Origin: Opisthocomus hoazin
Lineage: Eukaryota > Chordata > Aves > Opisthocomiformes > Opisthocomidae
DNA length: 64,000 bases
Reading direction: 5' to 3'
Assembly: GCF_030867145.1 (NCBI RefSeq)
Contig: NC_134434.1
Span: 3,534,001 to 3,598,000, forward strand
The translations under genes and the position numbers were made by a program. The first letter of the stretch is position 1. Every line of letters starts with the position of its first letter. Below the pieces are notes generated by a model. The model was not told where the DNA came from, ran no database searches, and saw nothing but the letters and a program-made list of their open reading frames with translations. This document shows positions 60,076 to 64,000 of this stretch, piece after piece.

Positions 60076-60467
60076 ACAGTTATCTACTTGCTGGCCAGAG
60101 GCTCACTGCATGTTTGTTCTAACATATTGTATAAAGATAGTCATGCAAGGGATGTAGCACAAAGTCACTGAAGAACAGAGCGCTCTCTGTACCAGAAAGC
60201 AGATTTCTTCTGGAAGCTGCGTGCAATTGGGAACCTCTGGTGGGAAGCACACATCTGGTTTCTTCACCCTGGAATGTCTGGTGCTTAAGGCTTAGCACAA
60301 TGAGGACCATTTTAATGACTAAATGTAACAGAGAGAGCCCCTACAGGCATAAATTACAAGGTGTCTGGTAGTGGAACAACCTTTTCCCTATGCTCTTCTG
60401 ACCTTTGAAAAAACAAACATTAGCCTGGTTAATTCAGTGGACTCATCACATACAACTATAGATCAGT

Positions 60468-60581
60468 CTATATTTCCATGTCCACAGGTCGGATATCTCC
60501 AGTTTTGTGTTCTTTTACCCACAGTTCCCTGTCTTTGGCAGGATCCACTTTCCGAAGCAACTGATCCACGAGCTCTACTGT
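60468..60581 (-). CDS. GAS7: GAS7 terminal coding exon
   Basis: 114 nt, 37 codons plus TAG (complement of 60468-60470). Reads TVELVDQLLRKVDPAKDREL, then HKTGDIRPVDMEI to the stop. Acceptor TTATTTTAG lies just right of 60581. Compared with human GAS7 from memory, substitutions are few (L for P after TVE, K for R, D for N). Confidence 0.96.
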   Translation of the reverse strand, partial: TVELVDQLLRKVDPAKDRELWVKEHKTGDIRPVDMEI

Positions 60582-63500
60582 CTAAAATAAACAAAACAAG
60601 AATCAAAATGTCAAGGGCGCATTTCAAGCAGAGACACTCATTGCTATGAAGTGTAGAGTAGCTATGGGCACGCCTACGTTGCATTTGCAGACAAGTGAGA
60701 ACTGCACGTATGTGAGACTTGGTGGACAACAGCCAGATCTGAATGTGAAGCCTCGTAGCGGGAAGCAGAGAAGAGGCAGACTTTTAATGTCAAGCAGAGA
60801 CAGGCTTCCAATGCCAGGCATTGGCCAGTTGGTCTCTGACTCCTGTCCTGCAATCTGTACCTTACGCCAAATACAACCATGTACTGAGGTTGGCATACAT
60901 CCCCTGTATTTTTTAATAAGAAAACATATATACTCCCTCCCCCAACAGTGAAACTGCTTACCACCTCCCTTGCAAGAACAGATGACCTCAAGTAGTAGTG
61001 CATCACGTTAGAAGAGATAATAAAGGCTCATGCTGGCCAAATGCAATTCAATTCATTGTGTCTCCCCCAGCAAAAAGCTGTGATCCAGCAGTATGAAATG
61101 CAACCAGGGTCAGAGTCTGGGAGGAGCCGGACTGTAGGGCAGCAGTACAGTACTGCTGCGAACTAACAAGCTGACCTCATACATTTTTCACATCTCCTTT
61201 TGATACAGGTCTGTCAAACCAGGACAGGTGCTGTTTGGCTCAGCTGAAGGGCAGTAAAGATCAAAGGGACCAAATAAAAAGCAGACTTACACTTTGGTTG
61301 AACATGTCTGTCTCATGCCGCAGCTGTGTATACTGGCAAAGATGCTGCCGAATCATCTCCACCCTGTCAACTTCTAGTCTCTCAAGCTCCTGGATATGAA
61401 GAAAAACAAGTCCATATTTTTCTTGGAAGCTGAGCTTGAAGGCCGAGAAAGGATGACACACAAAAGGTTGCCAGTCAGTGTGACACTACCCCAAGGTCAC
61501 GCTCTGGGGCTGCACTCTGTGGTTGCACATCCCTCTGATTTGCAGAGGATCAGAGACAGCAAGCAACAGCAATCACTTAAGCCTGAGCCTAATGACAGAA
61601 AACAAGGTCAAAACCTTTCCAAAACTGAGACAACCAAAGCAGAGAGAGGAGCTACCGTCTTCAGGGATGCTGTAAACAGGAGGGAATCTGTTTCCTGCAA
61701 GAAGCTTTGCATGCTTTATTGCTAGCTCCAGAAGTTACAACGATTCCTTGGGGAAGCAGGAGACCCCGTTGGGGTGTATGGCTCAGACAGTCTGACTGCC
61801 CTTGGTCTAACCAGACACCTGTAAAAGCAGTTTTATCTGTTCACCAGATGATGAGCTGGGACAAGACTCCACCTCGCTCAGCTGGCAGAAAGCAGACCTC
61901 AGCAATGCTTTAGCTGAAAAGGCAGGTGATTTCTCACTTTCCTCCTGACTTTTTCTGCCTCCCTCTTCTCCTGGATTCTGATATCATACCCCAGAATCTG
62001 CATGTAGTCCCTCCTTGTTCATCTGACCTGCAGCAGTGGAAGTAGCATGCTATGGAAGTCTGCTTTTAAAGATATAACTTGTAGTGGACTTTGCTGTATC
62101 ACTAGAAAGCTCTGTAGTCACAGGGACATCAATGGGGCTCAATCTTGAAAAAACCCTGCCTTCAGAGGGCATTTCTAGGCATCACAGTAGAGCGCAACGT
62201 GAGCACAGACAAGCAGGCAGCCTGCTACATCGCCCTCCCTGCGCTATCTGCAATTTGTTGAATGTCTTTTGCGAAACAGATTCTTCATTACAGCACAAAA
62301 ATCTCAGGTGGCAGACTATCTGCCTGGGGAGGAAGAAGAGTAAAGGAGCTTACGGTATGGACAGGACTGAAATAAACTGAGCTCCTATTGCTGTTGCCAC
62401 TTGATGTACAGTCCTTATGGAAAAAATGGCCCACTTTGAACTCGGACTCCCTTACTTAGGGCACAGATGCTCAGGACCAGAATGCAGAATCCAGTGTGCA
62501 CGTGCTGGTAAGCACACCATACGCAGCACGTGCATTGTATCTGCACCAGAAACCTCAGGTGGAAGGCATGCAAGGAAACACAGATCTTCATACCTTGGCT
62601 CTCTTGACTTTGCATTGCATATGAACTAATCTGTATCTGAGCTGATCAGATGCAGACTGTTTTTCAATCTAGATTTTATATTCATTTATACCAAGACTTA
62701 CCTTCAAATGCTTCTCAGCCTGAGTTTCACAACTGACAAACCTGCTGTGCAGCCTGCAGGCTAGGACTTCCCTCTTGAGCTATCTGCTAGTGCACTTCCG
62801 AGTCGTATTTCTCTGGCAGCAAATATGCAGCTAACATATATCTGGCCATATCTGGACTCAGGGGCAGTGATGGTCAGCGTCATTCGCATCAGTGAGAAAT
62901 CACCAGTGAAGGCGAGAGGAGAATCAGATCCCTTATGTATAGGAACAGCTAACTTTTTCTCTGTTGTTCTGCTTCTGGGAAGACATCCGCCTCCTGGTTT
63001 TCCACTCACCCATCTGCCTTTATTTATTTACCGCAGTTTAAATATTGCACTGACACACTTCCAAACGCTGAGCAATTCATTACCCTGCTTCTTATTAGGA
63101 GGAGTTTACAGTTTTGTGTTTGTCCAATGAGAAAAAATACATGCAAAAGACATTTTTATTTCCCACTTTGGAAAGCAATTGGCTGTTGTCCAGCAGGGCT
63201 CTAAGGAATGACATGAGGGAGGAGCCCTAAAGCCAAAGTACAGGTATTTCAAGGAATACAGAACATCAAAGCTGTATCTTGGCATCCTGGTGACTCAGCC
63301 CCTTAGGGTGAATACTGTGAGCTGTGTTATCTTCAGAGAAACAGAACAATAGGCAATTAAAGCATGTCTCTTCTGAGCTGGCAACACTCATTGAAGAAAT
63401 TGTAAAATCATGGAATACAAAAATTCATTAATGTATAAATGGATCCGTGATTTATGACATTTTTCCATGTCTTCCTTGTGCATTACTTCATCCTTTCTGG

Positions 63501-63831
63501 TGACAACTCCAGCATTCTGGTGCCTGAGCAGCCCTGGACTACTTTAAAGCATTTCGCAAAGAAACAATTATTTCTGCTTTCCTCTAATGATATGAGTTCT
63601 TCTTAGAACTGAGAACAGGAAACACAATGGGAGATTTATCACCCAATTTTTCCTACTGCCTTGCACTGTAACTAGCTATGAGTGATGAACGTTGTACACT
63701 ATTACAATTTAGCAATGTTATACATGTAAGATGCTACACAGAGTTACGTACCAGAGTGGTGGTCACCATTTCCTCAAACCACTTGGACTGGGCTTGATTG
63801 TAAAGATCCACGCAGCGCATCAGGTCATCTC
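60468..63831 (-). CDS. GAS7: Growth arrest-specific protein 7, last three coding exons (partial)
   Basis: GAS7 is an F-BAR domain protein that binds membranes and actin and promotes neurite outgrowth. The exons here, 63831-63752, 61389-61291 and 60581-60468, encode the C-terminal 96 residues and stop. Sequences such as DDLMRCVDLYNQAQSKWFEE, RQHLCQYTQLRHETDMFNQS and VDPAKDRELWV agree almost residue for residue with mammalian GAS7. All splice sites are canonical on the - strand and phases match. The N-terminal SH3 and WW domains and most of the F-BAR domain lie to the right of the window. The gene converges on GLP2R, as in human. Confidence 0.96.
60582..61290 (-). other. GAS7 intron between the last two exons
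   Basis: 709 nt. Nothing recognisable besides the splice sites. Confidence 0.7.
61291..61389 (-). CDS. GAS7: GAS7 penultimate coding exon
   Basis: 99 nt, 33 codons in phase 0 at both ends: ELERLEVDRVEMIRQHLC, then QYTQLRHETDMFNQS. It forms a late helix of the F-BAR region. Acceptor TATCCAG is right of 61389; donor GTAAGT is the complement of 61285-61290. Confidence 0.97.
61390..63751 (-). other. GAS7 intron
   Basis: About 2.4 kb. No transposon, RNA gene or extra exon recognised. Open frames of about 100 codons (61396-61725, 62084-62380, 62825-63130) show no homology. Confidence 0.55.
63752..63831 (-). CDS. GAS7: GAS7 antepenultimate coding exon
   Basis: 80 nt: two bases completing a split codon, then 26 codons from DDLMRCVDLY to FEEMVTTTL. 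Acceptor TTTTCAG is right of 63831; donor GTACGT is the complement of 63746-63751. Sequence to the right (63832-64000) is intron. Confidence 0.96.
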
Positions 63832-64000
63832 CTGAAAAGTTCAAGACAGCAACACGTTAGTTTTCTCTAGCCAGTGTTACAGAGCTTAGAAGGAAATTGC
63901 AGCTCAGGTTTTGTACACAGACCCAGAGGGTTTGAAGGTCTTGTCCTGGTGGAGCTGAAGGCAGTTCTGTTACATGGTGTTTGTTAGGTGCAACAAATTC

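Larger units (their letters stand above)
38943..60467. other. Intergenic region and probable GAS7 3' UTR; no coding exon seen
   Basis: About 21.5 kb without a recognisable coding exon on either strand. Open frames up to 132 codons (for example 40694-41092, 49160-49555 and 54388-54765) lack splice support and family resemblance. In human the recoverin gene lies in this interval, but no EF-hand sequence is seen. Positions 43660-43990 are purine-rich on the + strand. The right part probably belongs to the GAS7 3' UTR, read leftward. Reverse AATAAA signals are at 59683-59688, 58110-58115 and 52337-52342. Confidence 0.5.

Overview
The window is vertebrate nuclear DNA, almost certainly from a bird. 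Coding sequence is split into short exons with GT/AG borders, introns are AT-rich and kilobases long, and the only abundant transposable elements are CR1 LINEs, most of them 5'-truncated with the typical avian CR1 3' end. There are no operons, phage or CRISPR features, and no sign of a prokaryotic system. The species cannot be named from the sequence alone. Two genes account for the coding content, and they face each other tail to tail. On the + strand, 1430-37783 holds what looks like the complete coding region of the glucagon-like peptide-2 receptor (GLP2R), a class B G-protein-coupled receptor. I reconstruct 13 coding exons whose phases all agree, giving 529 residues (the human protein, from memory, has 553). 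Six ectodomain cysteines, three N-glycosylation sequons, seven membrane segments and a C-terminus ending in EESEI are all present. On the - strand, the right end carries the last three coding exons of GAS7 (63831 down to the stop codon at 60468), encoding the C-terminal part of its F-BAR region. The rest of GAS7 lies beyond the window. Region by region: 1-1429 is upstream sequence. 1430-18428 holds GLP2R exons 1-7, including the whole ectodomain, with an unexpected CpG island in intron 4 (about 14880-15240). 18429-30716 has long introns loaded with three CR1 insertions (two in - orientation, one in +) around exons 8 and 9. 30717-37783 carries exons 10-13, with an old CR1 remnant in intron 12. 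37784-60467 is about 22.7 kb with no recognisable coding exon. It should contain the GLP2R 3' UTR, a CR1 tail, probably the long GAS7 3' UTR and a MIR-like SINE remnant. In the human map the recoverin gene RCVRN sits between GLP2R and GAS7; I do not see it here. The observations most worth checking are the intronic CpG island, the missing recoverin gene, the inverted CR1 pair around exon 9, a perfect 22-bp TAATTA-type palindrome, and an A9 run ending coding exon 4. None amounts to a previously undescribed system.
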